NCBI RefSeq assembly: GCF_000002235.5
Contig: NW_022145556.1
Span: 372,001-436,000, forward strand
Origin: Strongylocentrotus purpuratus
Taxonomy: Eukaryota; Echinodermata; Echinoidea; Camarodonta; Strongylocentrotidae
Direction: 5' to 3'
DNA length: 64,000 nt
The position numbers were made by a program, and so were the translations under genes. Within the stretch, counting starts at the first letter, position 1, and the number at the start of each line of letters is the position of its first letter. Shown in pieces: positions 1 through 11,335 of the stretch. Below the pieces are notes generated by a model that worked only from the letters and a program-made list of their open reading frames with translations, had not been told where the DNA came from and did not search any database.

Positions 1-117
1 AATAGTATGTAAGTGTACATGTATATCTTTGTCACTTTCTGAGATTTTCGTTCTATCACATCATCGTGCTGCATCAGCAACAGCGCCAACCACGACAGAG
101 TTGTGTAGAAGTTTTGT

Positions 118-460
118 AGAAGTTTAGTTATTGGGTAGTATATTGTATCTAATGTTTATACCGTGTATACATGAATTACATAGGTATATAATAGTGTGTT
201 TTTGTTTGGTTTTTTAAATATTTTTTTTTAATGCCTTTTTATGTTCATGCCTTCTTTATGCATGGATGTTTCATGCTTTATTTGATGTAAATAGTAAAAG
301 TTCTTTTGTATTATTTAGCTGTGAATGTAAAATCATATTCTACATAATAATATTAACATGCAGATTATTTTATGTATTGATTTTGTTATTGTTTATTATT
401 ATAATTTTGTTTGTGAAAAGCAATAGAGAAAATAAAATCTCATTGAAAAAAAAAAAAAAA
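118..460 (+). mobile_element. Retroposed 3' end with polyadenylation signal and poly(A) tail (insertion in unit A)
   Basis: This AT-rich stretch is present only in unit A. In B and C the flanks are joined by a short GCTTGCAGC... stretch. It carries AATAAA at 431-436 followed ten bases later by a run of 15 or more A, the layout of a reverse-transcribed mRNA or LINE 3' end. I find no coding region in it and no clear target-site duplication; some host bases next to the A tail were lost. It interrupts a candidate exon conserved in B and C (see 54956-55027). Confidence 0.6.
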
Positions 461-1079
461 AGGGAAGGAGGTTTCCACTGGTTATGAAGAAAACAATGAT
501 AAACCCTTTCAGTTATTTCGTTATTCAAAAAACATCTTTCATCACATCTCTCCATTTTGATTTGACACACTTCTGTAGTTTAAATGGACCTTTGGACTCT
601 CCTACCCTAGACTCCATTGGTCTACAGTGTGATGAATAAAACACAGGAGCATGATAGGTAGACATAAGTGGTCCTAACAACAGATGAGAAGGACAGTAAT
701 AAAAGGGCAATTTTGGGGAAAATTGTAAAAACCACGGTGCACTGTGTCCCTTCGTCAAATAGGCTTATACATGTAGGTGGCGGAAATTTTCAAAATTTTC
801 AACAAAAACACGTTATAAACGTCAGTGATTTTGGGATAAAATATTCTCTTTATGCGATGAGCAGAAATCGACATTTTCATAGTCATACTTGGGATCGATT
901 CTCTGGATTTGAAACTTCTCCGAAATAGTGATTTAATAACCGTTTCAAGAGTGGATTCCATTATTTTAACACGGAATTATCCCAAATCTGTCTTCCCCAA
1001 AAGTGAATTTCAAGGACTGCATCTAAATATAAAATGTCCAAGATTCCAATGGCATGATGATCACTGGCGTATTGATGGG
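461..1079. other. Unit A non-coding sequence shared by all three units
   Basis: It corresponds to 32301-32937 and 55021-55667. Small in-frame and out-of-frame indels separate the three copies, and no reading frame survives in all of them. Nothing recognisable is present. Confidence 0.6.
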
Positions 1080-1640
1080 AGAGGGCAGGCGCGTACGCAG
1101 GGGGGGGGGGGGGGGTCAAACCCCCCTTCATTTTTTTATTTTTTTTATTATGATAAAAAAAAATATATATTAATAAGAGCTAATGGGTGATCTAAAAAAT
1201 GTGACCTAACTCCCCCCCCCCCCCCAACGGAACGAAATGTCGATCGGTCTTTCGCCCCCTGGATCCAACGACAATTAGTGACCTGCCCGTGTCACATATA
1301 AGGTATCAATAATATGCTCATCTCACGTACCGTAATTAAATGCCTAAAACCCCTGTGCTTCCGGGGCTCTGCCCCTGGACCCCATTAGTGGCCCTAAGGC
1401 GGTCCCTGAATGCTCCTCTGACCGTAATACCCCTGGACCCCACGCCAATATACGCTCCACTCGCTTCGCTTGCTACGCTCTACCTGATCGTAAATATATA
1501 GCCCCCCTCCCCCCCCCCCCCACAATGAAAAACGTCCCGTAGGGCCTGCACGAACATGTAAGATGCCGATGGTGATGCGGATTTTCGTTCAGCCCGCCCC
1601 CCCCCCCCAACGTTTTTGCTCATTACGCCACTGTTGATGA
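1080..1640. repeat. GC-rich dispersed repeat with poly(G)/poly(C) tracts (unit A copy)
   Basis: It begins near GGCGCGTACGCAGG followed by a long G run, with C runs at about 1210, 1505 and 1600. The middle (1311-1440) reads GCTTCCGGGGCTCTGCCCC...CCCATTAGTGGCCC; the same module is tandemly repeated in reverse orientation at 28840-29340 inside the inverted-repeat element. Unit B (32938-33490) and unit C (55668-56225) hold the same element at the same place. Open frames crossing it on either strand are low-complexity and not conserved. Confidence 0.75.
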
Positions 1641-2563
1641 TATCATCGTCACATTTCCTTTTATTTTTGGCTTCCTGTTTCCAAAGACCAAAGTCCAAAT
1701 TCACGAGCATACAAACTACAGCGCCACGTATTACATGTTATATGTTCAGGATACTTTGCGTTGCGATTCGTTGATACTTATCCATTTTATAGAGCTACAC
1801 ATTACTTTCTTCATTCCTTATCCAACATAAACCGGAGACATATATTGGAATACACAACAATGAAAGGTAATTAATTTTGGTGTATATCTTGAGTGTTATA
1901 CATGTAGCATAGTATTGTAATCCGGAATCAGTTTTGCGTCACAGTTATGCAGTAGATAACTAGCTCTTTACGTGATCATGAATATAGTATCAGTTGCTTT
2001 CTGTATTGTTAGTACAATACTGATAGCCTATATTTTTTATATAAAGAATACTCGGCAGAGTCAAAATTTCGTTTTACGTAAATTCATTTGTAGGAAATTG
2101 ATCAAATTATTGTTTAGAATTTTAGGAAAAGTCCACTGTTATTTTATCGGCACACTGCCTTCTATCCGTACCGCACCGTACCGTACCATATTTTCACCCC
2201 GGACAACTATCCCTAGGACAAGTAGGCCTAACCCCTAGGACAACATACTCACGGATAACTATCCTACAAAATAGAGGCCTATTATCAATCCCAGAACAAG
2301 TTTTTGGGGTGGAATTGAATTATGCGATAGTTTTTTTCCCGGGGTTAGCTCTCTGGGTGTAATAAGGGTAGTGTTTAAGAGGTAGACTATACGGACGACG
2401 ATACCGCAGCAACCACTGCGTGCAACATACAGGAACCGAAGCGTGAGGAGAACTTCGGTCTGTTTTACGAGCGCTGACCATAGAGATTAAGTCGCTGACT
2501 ACCGTTAATAGGGACTTTTATATTCGCACGAACACAATGGGGATTGCTACGATCGACGTCCTT
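1641..2563. other. Unit sequence, no gene seen
   Basis: It matches 33495-34300 and 56226-57060. It includes a short block of GGACAACTATCCCTAGG-like motifs (2197-2270), related to the palindromic minisatellite near 18460. From about 2390 to 2560 the text is specific to unit A. No conserved frame was found. Confidence 0.55.
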
Positions 2564-3112
2564 TTAAAGGGAAAGTCCACCCCCAAAATAAGTTTGTTTC
2601 GATAGAGGCAGAATAATAAGAAAATCAGGTGAGTGAAAGTTTGAGCAAATTCTGAATGAAAATAAGAAAGTTATGAATTATTGAAGTTGTGATCAATCAA
2701 ATACAAATTGGCAACTCTGTGACTTATTATACGAGCTCTCCTTCATTTGCTTTGTGCATAATATTCCATAAAATCATGCTTTCTTCGTTATTGATGACGG
2801 AATATATATTTGTTCCTTGCAGGGGGAGTATAGAAACATATTTGCAATTATTATATTTAGGGTGCATGTATGGTTGCAATTTTTCTTGAGGGAAAATGAA
2901 AATTTTAGATTTTTTTAGTACTGAACAAATGGAAGTTGAGCTCGCATGATACGTCATAGAGTTGCCAATTTGTATTTGATTGATCACAACTTCAATAATT
3001 CATAACTTTCTTATTTTCATTCAGAATTTGCTCAAACTTTCACTCACCTGATTTTCTTATTATTCTGCCTCTATCGAAACAAACTTATTTTGGAGGTGGA
3101 CTTTCCCTTTAA
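2564..3112. mobile_element. MITE with long terminal inverted repeats and TTAA target sites
   Basis: TTAA at 2564-2567 and 3109-3112 flank an element starting AGGGAAAGTCCACC and ending GGTGGACTTTCCCT. The inverted repeats extend about 170 bases inward: GATCAATCAAATACAAATTG near 2691 and its reverse complement near 2966. The core of about 190 bases has no transposase. TTAA duplications are typical of piggyBac-type elements, so this looks like a non-autonomous member mobilised in trans; a TA-target family is the alternative. It is absent from units B and C. Confidence 0.85.
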
Positions 3113-3477
3113 TGCACTGCCTTGAATGGACGTCACACGTATCAGTCCACGCAAATCTAATGTCCCCATTCAAGTCCATTCGTTTACGTGCAGTTGTCCA
3201 GAAGGAGACGTAGATGGCGTTAACCAGTATTTGCCAAGCTACATACCTTTAAAGTCCAGGAGTATGTAATTGTTCAAGACGATCTTTTCTCTCAAAGGAT
3301 TCACTGTAACCACAAAATTAAGTTCATGGATAAATTGGAACTCTAACAATCTACGGGAAGCTAACACCCCTTCCCCCCCCCCCCCCCGGGCTCGTAGATA
3401 TAGGCCGATTTATTTTCTTGCTTTTTTACACTACAAAAATTTTATTGAGGCACATTAAGGAGCAAATCAACGAGAAT
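3113..3477. other. Unit sequence between MITE and LINE fragment, no gene seen
   Basis: 3250-3360 matches B 34440-34545 and C 57170-57280, and 3410-3477 matches C 57520-57570. A C run lies at 3374-3388. No conserved coding frame was found. Confidence 0.5.
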
Positions 3478-4005
3478 TGTACTTTTTTAGTTGTTCAGGC
3501 AACTTGTTCTACAAAAAAGCGATTGCATATGGCAAAGGCCTTTCCCCGTATGACTTTGTCATGGTTTGTGGAACACAAAACAGAGACTTGGAACTGGAAC
3601 GTAGCATTCTATCTGGTTTATATGGAGTTAGCAATTCGGTTAGATAAAAAGGAGCTAGTTGATGTAAACATTGTTAGGTTAATAGAAACACTTTAAACTG
3701 GATTCGAGACTTGATGGGTAGCCAATGTAGATCTCTTATTAGACTGGAGTATTGATTCATGTTTCTTTGTGCAACAAGTCGCGCTGCAGAATTTTGAAGG
3801 AGTTGTAGTCTTTGAATTCGAGAAGTAGGGAGACCAGAAAGCAAACTATTACAGAAATCAAAATAACATATTACAAAAGCATGAAATAATCGTTCAGTGG
3901 TTGATCTGTCTAATAAACTTGGAATTTTACCTATTTTGTGTAATACGATTGATGAGACAAAATTTTCAAGTGTGAACTTATCATCAAAAATAAAAACCTA
4001 CATTT
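3478..4005 (-). pseudogene. 5'-truncated CR1/L2-like LINE: degenerate C-terminal part of reverse transcriptase
   Basis: Read on the minus strand, the sequence gives the familiar C-terminal block of CR1/L2-type ORF2 proteins: FDFCNSLLSGLP, then LQNSAARLVAQRN, then LIRDLHWLPIKSRIQFK, then LAPFYLTELL, RSSSKSLF and NKLPEQLKKY. Stops and at least one frame change (after FKVFLLT and before NKLPEQL) show it is dead. The catalytic YADD region and the endonuclease are missing, as expected for 5' truncation. Units B and C lack it. The plus-strand frame over the same bases is antisense to it. Confidence 0.85.
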
Positions 4006-4370
4006 CTGAATGATTTAGTTGCATAAACTAGAGTGCCATTCATGCTCTAATACATTTTAACCTTCATACTTAAGAGGGGCGCATAATCCTTAAAAGAAAA
4101 TCCAACCTTGATAGCAAACTACTGAAGATGAAAGCAGAAAATTATCCATAATTCATAAAAAATTGCATTTTTGCACGGGTCCCCTACAGGGAATATTCCT
4201 CTGTAGAGCCATGCGTTATGGCTCAAGGCATGGCCACACAGAGAATTTTTTTTTATCTGTCAGGGATCGGGGCAAGATGCAATGAATTATTGATAATTTA
4301 TTGCATTTTCTTTGTTTTTTGTATTTGTGGGGGGCGGCCCTGTACCCTAGCCCCGCTGCGTACAATCATG
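4006..4370. other. Unit A-specific intergenic sequence
   Basis: It follows the LINE fragment. I see only short incidental reading frames and a T-rich stretch, and no good match to units B or C. Confidence 0.4.
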
Positions 4371-4550
4371 ATTTGGTGGCTAAGCAATGGCTTCGTTACT
4401 GTGAGGCCCCATGATCAAAACCGTGTCGATGTGCTATGTTAGTGCTATTTTGTGGGGCATTAATCCTCATTACCGTCAGTTATGAGTTAAGGATGTAGGT
4501 CCCCTAGTTGATTAGCATAGTAGCACACACATGCTTTAGCAGTCACGCAA
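4371..4550 (+). repeat. Degenerate SINE copy
   Basis: The body GGGGCATTAATCCTCATTACC and the tail CACATGCTTTAGCAGTCACGC parallel the body and tail of the better-preserved SINEs at 36868 and 59292. The tRNA-like head (4371-4440, CATGATCAAAACCGTG) is badly decayed, so no Pol III promoter is expected to work. Confidence 0.45.
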
Positions 4551-6990
4551 AACAAATTATTATTCAACAATATCTGAGAATGTGTACTTTCTAGATCTAT
4601 TAGGAATAAATCATTGTCAAAGTTATTCCATAAATTAGGGTGAAAATAATTATTCCACATTATGACCAACAGTGTATATTTGTTCAAAATAATGCAGAAA
4701 ATGATTGTATTCTGAGCACAAATATTGATGAAAAGATGTTATTTTTAGTGATTTCAGTGTCAGCCTTTTTTATACTTAATACTTAATAAGAACAAACGCA
4801 TAAAAGTAATCAAAATACTTACATAATTTTTGAATGCAGCGAGGATTAATAAAATCAATGTGGCTCTAAAAGATGCTGTAAATGACTCTTCTTGATGAAG
4901 GTGTAAGAACAAGTGAAGTAAATTTCAAATCACGACTAAATACCGTGTAAAATCAAATACTAGGATCGGCCGGGTAGTAAACTTGCGTTCCATGTTGTCC
5001 CACAGCGAAAATAAATAAGTGAAAAATAAAAAGATAACGCCAAACAATAAAAAAAAGTTCCGGTGGTTTTGATGGTGGTCCCGGTTAGTTTATTTAGAAA
5101 TTTATTTTAAGCACTTTGTGTGCAGAGAGGATTTCTGCATTACGACTAGTCTCTGATTTAACCCGTTTTGATATATATATATATAGTACAACACATTTTA
5201 TGCACTTTTTTCCGGTTAATGTTTATGGTCCGACACAAGCTCTGTTTCATAAAGCTTGATATCAATCATGAATGCTAAACTTCTATAACAAATTTGCTCT
5301 TATTTATCAAATGCAAAACAAATAGTAGATAGATTGTAAGAACTATTTTACTTCATTATTGATAACAAGTTTTATGAAACGTTTTTCCAAATAACTACAT
5401 AATTTATGCTGTTTGATATTATAATCGATCCATAAATATAATTCCAATCGGTCATTGCGCATAATATAAGAAGAGATAATATGAGAGGATATACTTTTTG
5501 GATAACATTAATAATTGATCAAGGAAAGGAGCAACTGGTATATCATTTTTTAATTCTGGTAAAGTATTTGATTTTCATGGGAAGAGAACGGAGTTAATCT
5601 ATAAATTGATTTCCCCCGCATCTGATAAAATGGGGGGGGGGGGGGGTTAAGTCCAAGGAGTTAGAGGTGAGGGAAGAGACGGAGAGGGTGATAGGGAAGA
5701 TTGTGTGTATTAATAAAGGAAAAACTCTTAATTTCAAATATTTTATGTTGAGAAATATGAAAATAACAAATTGATGAGTATTCAGTTTTATTCTGAAAAA
5801 AATTATCAATGCTTGTTTTAGGTTTTTTGATGAAATAACTGTATTGTGGTTATATTTTCCCCTTATGTGATTGTGCTATATAAAATAGATTGTAAAATTA
5901 TGAATATTTTTTTTTTTAAGTTCGTTTATCAAATGATAACAAATTTGTAATAATTATGTTTCATTTTGTATAAACAAGGATATTAAAAAAAATGTTTCGC
6001 TTCTATGTTATGTACGCAAAAGATTTGGAGTTTCTGATAAATAAATTCAATCAATGAAAACAAATATATAACAATAAAATTGGAAATTGTCTGGTTTCTT
6101 CAAATTTCTCAAATGGAGTCTTAAATAGTATAATTTATAGGAAGGTAAGAGATTATTTTTGTCGGCTTTTCATAAAACTCGATTAAGAGAAGAACAAAAT
6201 CTTGATTTATTTCACTCAATAAATACAGGAAAACTAACTTCTGCAGATAAATCCACTCCGCATATCTCTAAAAGTCTAAAGGGTCTGTGAGTGAGAAATC
6301 GGTGTGTGATTGTCAAATCGACTTCGTCATGACTTTGTTTGTTTGTTCTGTGTGTTCTTCTATGTTACGGCTGGTTTCCCAGGTCCCTTGTTCACTCAAC
6401 AGACGACGACGTTACACAACGTCGTTATGATTCAGGAACCAGTACATGTTGAATCTTCTTTCGAGAACCACCAGCCCTCCACTCAACTCGTCCTCTGGAC
6501 GGTTACATAAAAACATCGGTCTATACACTAGACTATACATCCCTGTCACACTTATGTATTTATGTTTAGCATGGTGATGGTGAAAACCCTCGGAAACGGT
6601 TTAGGTCCTACAGTGAAGTATTTTATTTTTGTTATTATTATTATTATTATTTTTTTATATATATATATATTTTTTTTTTTTTTTTGGGGGGGGGGGGGAA
6701 ACGTAATACCAAATTTAAAACATATACCACCCGATTATTGTTGTAACCTTTGTTTTTTTGTAATTTGTAATTCATTGTAATCCACTCCGCCTAGATGGTT
6801 ATTTATTAGAATTCTTGTTTGGTGTATGACGTTTTAATTCTGATTTTAGTTTTCATTTTGAGATCTGTCTTTGGCTCTGCCCTTTCTTTCACTGCCTACT
6901 AATATTTGATATTATCAAATCGGATCTATCAAGTGTTCTGCCTGATAACAACAAGAACAACAGCAAGAACAACTACAATAATAATAAAAA
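4551..6990. other. Unit sequence conserved in A, B and C, no gene found
   Basis: It corresponds to B 37280-40370 and C 59720-62300. It is AT-rich, with T/A microsatellites at 5169 and 6635-6700 and G runs at 5631 and 6686. Candidate frames at 6310-6510 and elsewhere do not stay open in the other units. The unit B and C counterparts carry the 46-bp minisatellite. Confidence 0.55.
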
Positions 6991-6999
6991 CTACAATGA

Positions 7000-7330
7000 T
7001 AAAACTAAAAGGATATCTGGTTCAAACCGGTCCAAAGGGTCTTCCCCTGATGTGACGTAAAGTGTACGCCCATTTGACATAGAAATCTCTATGATTGGAC
7101 ATAACAGATATGACGAATCATCTTTTGGGCCAATCATCGTCTTACAACACCGGCATGTATGCAAATTAATGCCGGTGTGACGGCTATCTCGAGCTAGTGG
7201 TACAATGTACTTGTACATACCTAAAGCGCGCTAGCATGTCAAGATAGCTCATTTCAACTCAACGCCGCACTTTGATTAGAGTGGGAAAGAGAAAAAGGCC
7301 GTGTATAATATATATACTTTCTGTCTTTCT
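7000..7330 (+). promoter_or_regulatory. Conserved promoter-like block, unit A (CRE-like, CCAAT, octamer, TATA)
   Basis: Ordered elements precede the leader exon: a CRE-like TGACGTAA (7053), an inverted ATTGG (7094), GGGCCAATC with CCAAT (7130-7134), the octamer ATGCAAAT (7159-7166) and a TATA stretch (7304-7316). CRE, CCAAT and octamer keep order and rough spacing in unit B (40429, 40498, 40517) and unit C (62345, 62392, 62405), where the CRE is the full palindrome TGACGTCA. Only A keeps a clear TATA. Factor names are inferred from motif identity. Confidence 0.55.
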
Positions 7331-7581
7331 ACTTCATGGAGAATTTGTTGTTGTTGTACATGTCACGAAAGATTTCTTGTTCTTGTAGTGCAGTTTCGCG
7401 TGGTGGGAGATAATGTTTTTCGTTAATTTTGACCATATTCGGTAGGCAGTGGAGACCTGGAATCTATACTTTGTGAAGATCTATTGACCTAAACCTAAAT
7501 CCAAGTTGACTGTTAGTGTTATGGATTCGGATTGCCATGGAGTTTTTGATAAAGACTTCTCACTTGTAACATGATAAAAAG
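7331..7581 (+). other. Candidate leader exon with conserved 17-codon small ORF, unit A
   Basis: It sits downstream of the promoter block and ends in AG before the strong donor GTAAGTAT (7582). It contains ATG at 7521 and a stop at 7572-7574, giving MDSDCHGVFDKDFSLVT. Units B and C keep the same length and nearly the same peptide (40848-40901, 62731-62784), with the stop as TGA, TGA or TAA. It is most likely the 5' untranslated first exon of a plus-strand gene with an upstream ORF; a tiny peptide gene is possible. The start is placed only loosely, after the TATA box. Confidence 0.45.
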
Positions 7582-9050
7582 GTAAGTATATCATTTCATT
7601 TTTAATATCTTAGAGGAAGTTTTGTCATTCAATGAAAGAACACAGTAATAAATTAAAAGCATATTTATTTCAAATTTACTACGTTCAATGGCAAAATCCA
7701 CCATAATGCCTTTATTTTTAAGTGAACGGTTGTTGAAGGATGATGAAAAACTGCGTAATTTTTGGTATTAAATGTTACTTATTATATTCCATCTACTGTA
7801 CTAACTCCCCATCATGCAAATAATCCTGAAGAAAATTCTCAAACCAGAAAGATATTTATGGTTTTCATTGAGTCTGAAGGCGTTAACGTGTAACCCCCTT
7901 TAACAGTACATTTTCACAACCGTTTTCCTTGAAAATATGACACAAAACAGGCGTTTACAAATCTTTCAACATCGAATTGTTTGGAATGGTAGATAGAGCC
8001 AACTCATATCTCTGTGACGATTTACATTCACCTAAAATTCAATATAATTATAATAATATGGTTGGGTGAATTTAGGAATCGATCAGATCAATTTTTCCCA
8101 TTTTTATTATCAATAATGGTCTCTATATTCACTCATACTCTAGCATTTAAGTCACTACCTTAGCACCATTTTCTCTCATCGGGGGGGGGGGGGGGGGGCG
8201 AGGGGGTGGGGGGGGGGGGTAATCACGGTAACAATATTTGAGAGGAATGTGTACAAGGGCAAATAGAGTAGAGTTACATGTGCATGTATATTAAAGTGAA
8301 TCAGAAGGGAGTGGGGGGGGGGGGGTTAAGGAAGAAAAAATAGTAAGAAAACAAATTTGAATACATGTAACTATGAATTCTCTGTGAAGATTGAACCAAT
8401 TTACTATATTCAATATGTCTCTTGTCGTTGTGATTACAGACTATAATAGAGGCCTGAATTGAAATTGAAATTCTCTTCAAAATATGTTCATAATATCGCT
8501 GCCGAAAACAAGAGTAGGGTACAAATTCCTATAAATTCCTTACAAAATAATTTTGTAGAAATAGAAAATTCCGAAATATGAGAATAACAATATCAATTAT
8601 CTGTCTTTGTGATTAAATAAACACAATTTGTTGATGTCATGGGACAGGTTCGAATCCTGTGAGATTCCGGTCAAATCGATCACTAAGAATCTTCTTTGGT
8701 GTCCATACATCATCATTATTGTATTTTATCCAATCATTATAAATCATTTAGGCTCTAAATCTCGTGTCAATCGTAGCATGGGGACATCTACATCAATGTC
8801 AATAAACCTTTCATGTTTTATCCTGGCAGCTGTACCATGGAAAACTTTAAAAAAACGCTCAATATACTTATGTATTTCTTCAATTTGGAAAAAGGAGTAT
8901 ATAGGTAAATTTACTATTGGCAGAACAGTCGAAATTACTCTTGAGCTAAACAGTGCGTCCCACAAAGAAGAAAAAGCGAACCCCGAAAAGAAACGATTAT
9001 TGTGATTAGTGAACTAACTATGCGCTTTTCTTAAAAATTGATACTTTGAT
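7582..9050 (+). other. Putative intron of the plus-strand unit gene, unit A
   Basis: It starts with the donor GTAAGTAT. G runs lie at 8181-8219 and 8313-8326. The segment 7870-8200 is shared with C (62935-63210) but missing from B. No coding frame is conserved; the 125-codon frame at 8628-9005 breaks in units B and C. Confidence 0.4.
8644..8660 (+). other. tRNA T-arm-like hairpin relic, unit A
   Basis: A five-pair stem ACAGG/CCTGT closes the loop TTCGAAT, exactly the T-arm geometry and a good Pol III B-box. Units B (41621-41637) and C (63651-63667) keep it base for base. No D-arm or anticodon arm can be folded upstream, so this is a relic of a tRNA or tRNA-derived SINE, not a working tRNA. 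Confidence 0.45.
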
Positions 9051-10659
9051 AAATCCATACTTTCTTCGCCAAGCAACACGGTTATGAACTCAATGATCAA
9101 TTCGTCACAGATTTTGGTAAAACAGTGAGAATGTTAGTATTACATTGCATGTGAACATCAAAACGATACATATGTATTATCAACAAAAGTCACAAAACCT
9201 TCATTATAATCACATCATAATATAAATTTGCCTTATTATTTTGATTTTTCCCCAAAATATTGCAGTTTTGAAAAAAATGCAAAGATTACTGTTCATAATA
9301 AATCATATTGCGAAGCAAATTAAATGAAAAGCAAGGGATTATATTAATACAGCTCATAGATTGTTGACAATAACCGTTTGATTTTGCAAAATTACAAACA
9401 GTAAACTTTTCGTCAGCTTCTACACCAAATCTTCACCAGTATCCTTCGTATCCTAATATTAAACATCTTGATTTGAAACCACCTCATGTTGATATCTATT
9501 GTTAACTGAACTGGAATTAGACAGTACCGACCCCAAAGTTTATGGTTTACATTCTTTTACTTTGTAATTTAGAAAAGATTGATAAATATGTGAACAACCC
9601 AAATTTGTTTTCACCACAAAATTTGGCAAGGGTATGAATAAACCTGTTGTTTACTTTACATGTAATTATCATGGCTGTATATTACCTCACCTTTTTTCTC
9701 TGTTCATCTGGTGGCATGAGTTCCATGTTGATGCTTTATGGGAATTTTGGCGGTTGGTTGGCAATGTAGCTTCGCTTCATATCAAGACAACAACAAAAGT
9801 TGGCAGCTGTAACCTCCAACATTGACTGTATATAAAATTATATTACATTTCTTGGGAGAAATTAGTTCGTCTTCTCTCTGAACGGGTTCAGTGCGTTTGA
9901 AATTAGAATCGGAGAATAAATCTGTTTGGGTAGGATTATTGGGGTGGGGGGGGGGGGGACTCCATGCCCCTCCACGCCCCTTCTAGAACCGCCAATGGTT
10001 TGAATCAGGGTGATCGATGAGAACTAGACACAGTGGTTGAAACTTGTCGGTATGAACTTTCATATATTCACATGTGATATAAAATCATGTCTTTGTATAT
10101 ACTAATTGGTGACACTGTAATACAAGTCATGTACTACCAGGAAGATACAGAAGCAATTCTGAAGTACACTATAGTAACACTACATAATAATCACTCTCAC
10201 TTTTTACTGCACTGAGCAGAGATAATTCTATTGACTATAACATGAACGGTCCTTAAATCCAGGAATATATTCCTAAATAATATATAACTGTCTATGTACA
10301 TGTAATATCAGCTAGAAACGCGCTACCCACCATGACTTGTATGTGTTGGGGGGGGGGGATATTTCTCCTTGTAGACAGACTATGTTACATACCGCGTGCG
10401 TATCGAGGCCAGTTTGAATAAAATTGTTATCAATAGTACATGGCCTTGAACTAAAAAATGGAAAAAGATATCATGATAGTTACAATAACGACCGCATTTG
10501 TAACAATACTGTGGTTTTATCGCCAACGGGGAAACTGCGCAATCTAGAGTTAAACTGTAGGTATACATTTGGCTGGTGTATCCCAGTTGCTGTTTTAGCT
10601 TTAGTTTTATGATAACCATCATCATAACTTCCTTTCTACCTCCAGCTGTCTGCCGAATG
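9051..10659. other. Unit A-specific stretch, no gene seen
   Basis: This is the left part of about 2.9 kb in A (9060-11960) that faces only about 400 bases in B (42040-42460). G runs lie at 9943-9959 and 10349. The short frames present have no family resemblance that I recognise. Confidence 0.4.
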
Positions 10660-11335
10660 TCATTTTAAAAGTGTGGTGGGGGAGGGGGGGGGGGGGGACA
10701 ACAATTCTATTGGACCATCTTCGACATGTTTTCTGTTTTTCGCGTGTTTGTTCCCGGATAGTCTCCGGACGCGCGGGTTCGGCTGCCTATGCAGGGTCTT
10801 TATGTTTCTTTTGTCGGGGCTTGTTCGGAGCACAATACCTATGTTGCTCGTTGCTAGGCCAGACAGACCTTGAGCTTGAACTACCAACGGCAGACTGATG
10901 CACGCTGAATGGATCTGGCGGGGGAGTCCCAGGGATCTGGTGGGGCGGTCCCAGGGTCCAGTGATCTGGGGCGGGCGGGTGAGATCGCGCGTCTTTGGTC
11001 TCTCGGGGAGCGGACATGTGCAGGATTTGATGCACGTTGTTTATGGTCTATACTGGGAATCTCGCTCAACAAGCCTAGCTTTTCTGAGATTCCCTTTTTC
11101 CCCCTCTCAGTTTAATCAAGCAATATAAAATATTTTATCTTATTCTCAAACTTAAATGTATTCTGTAAACTTATTTTATTACGAACATACTTGTCAGTAG
11201 TTCGTTACTTTTATAATTTATTTGTTCTATTATATATTGTAATACTGTATGGTTTATATATGTCATTTAAATTGGGGATGTATGAGTGGAAAATAAATCA
11301 AATCAAATCAAAATCAAATTAAATCAAGTCAATGG
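10660..11335 (+). mobile_element. Probable LINE 3' end with (AATCA)n-type tail
   Basis: A GC-rich segment (10720-11080), unlike its AT-rich surroundings, passes into an AT-rich 3' region and ends in an imperfect AAATC/AATCAAAT repeat (11292-11335), a tail style common in CR1/L2-like LINEs. No reverse transcriptase motif is readable, so it would be a 3' UTR-only truncation. A GC-rich satellite or captured host DNA is the alternative. Confidence 0.35.

Noticed and set aside
3418..3696. 92-codon plus-strand frame
   Set aside because: It lies antisense to a clear LINE reverse transcriptase remnant.
8628..9005. 125-codon frame in unit A
   Set aside because: The frame breaks in units B and C; it starts on the T-arm-like relic inside a putative intron.
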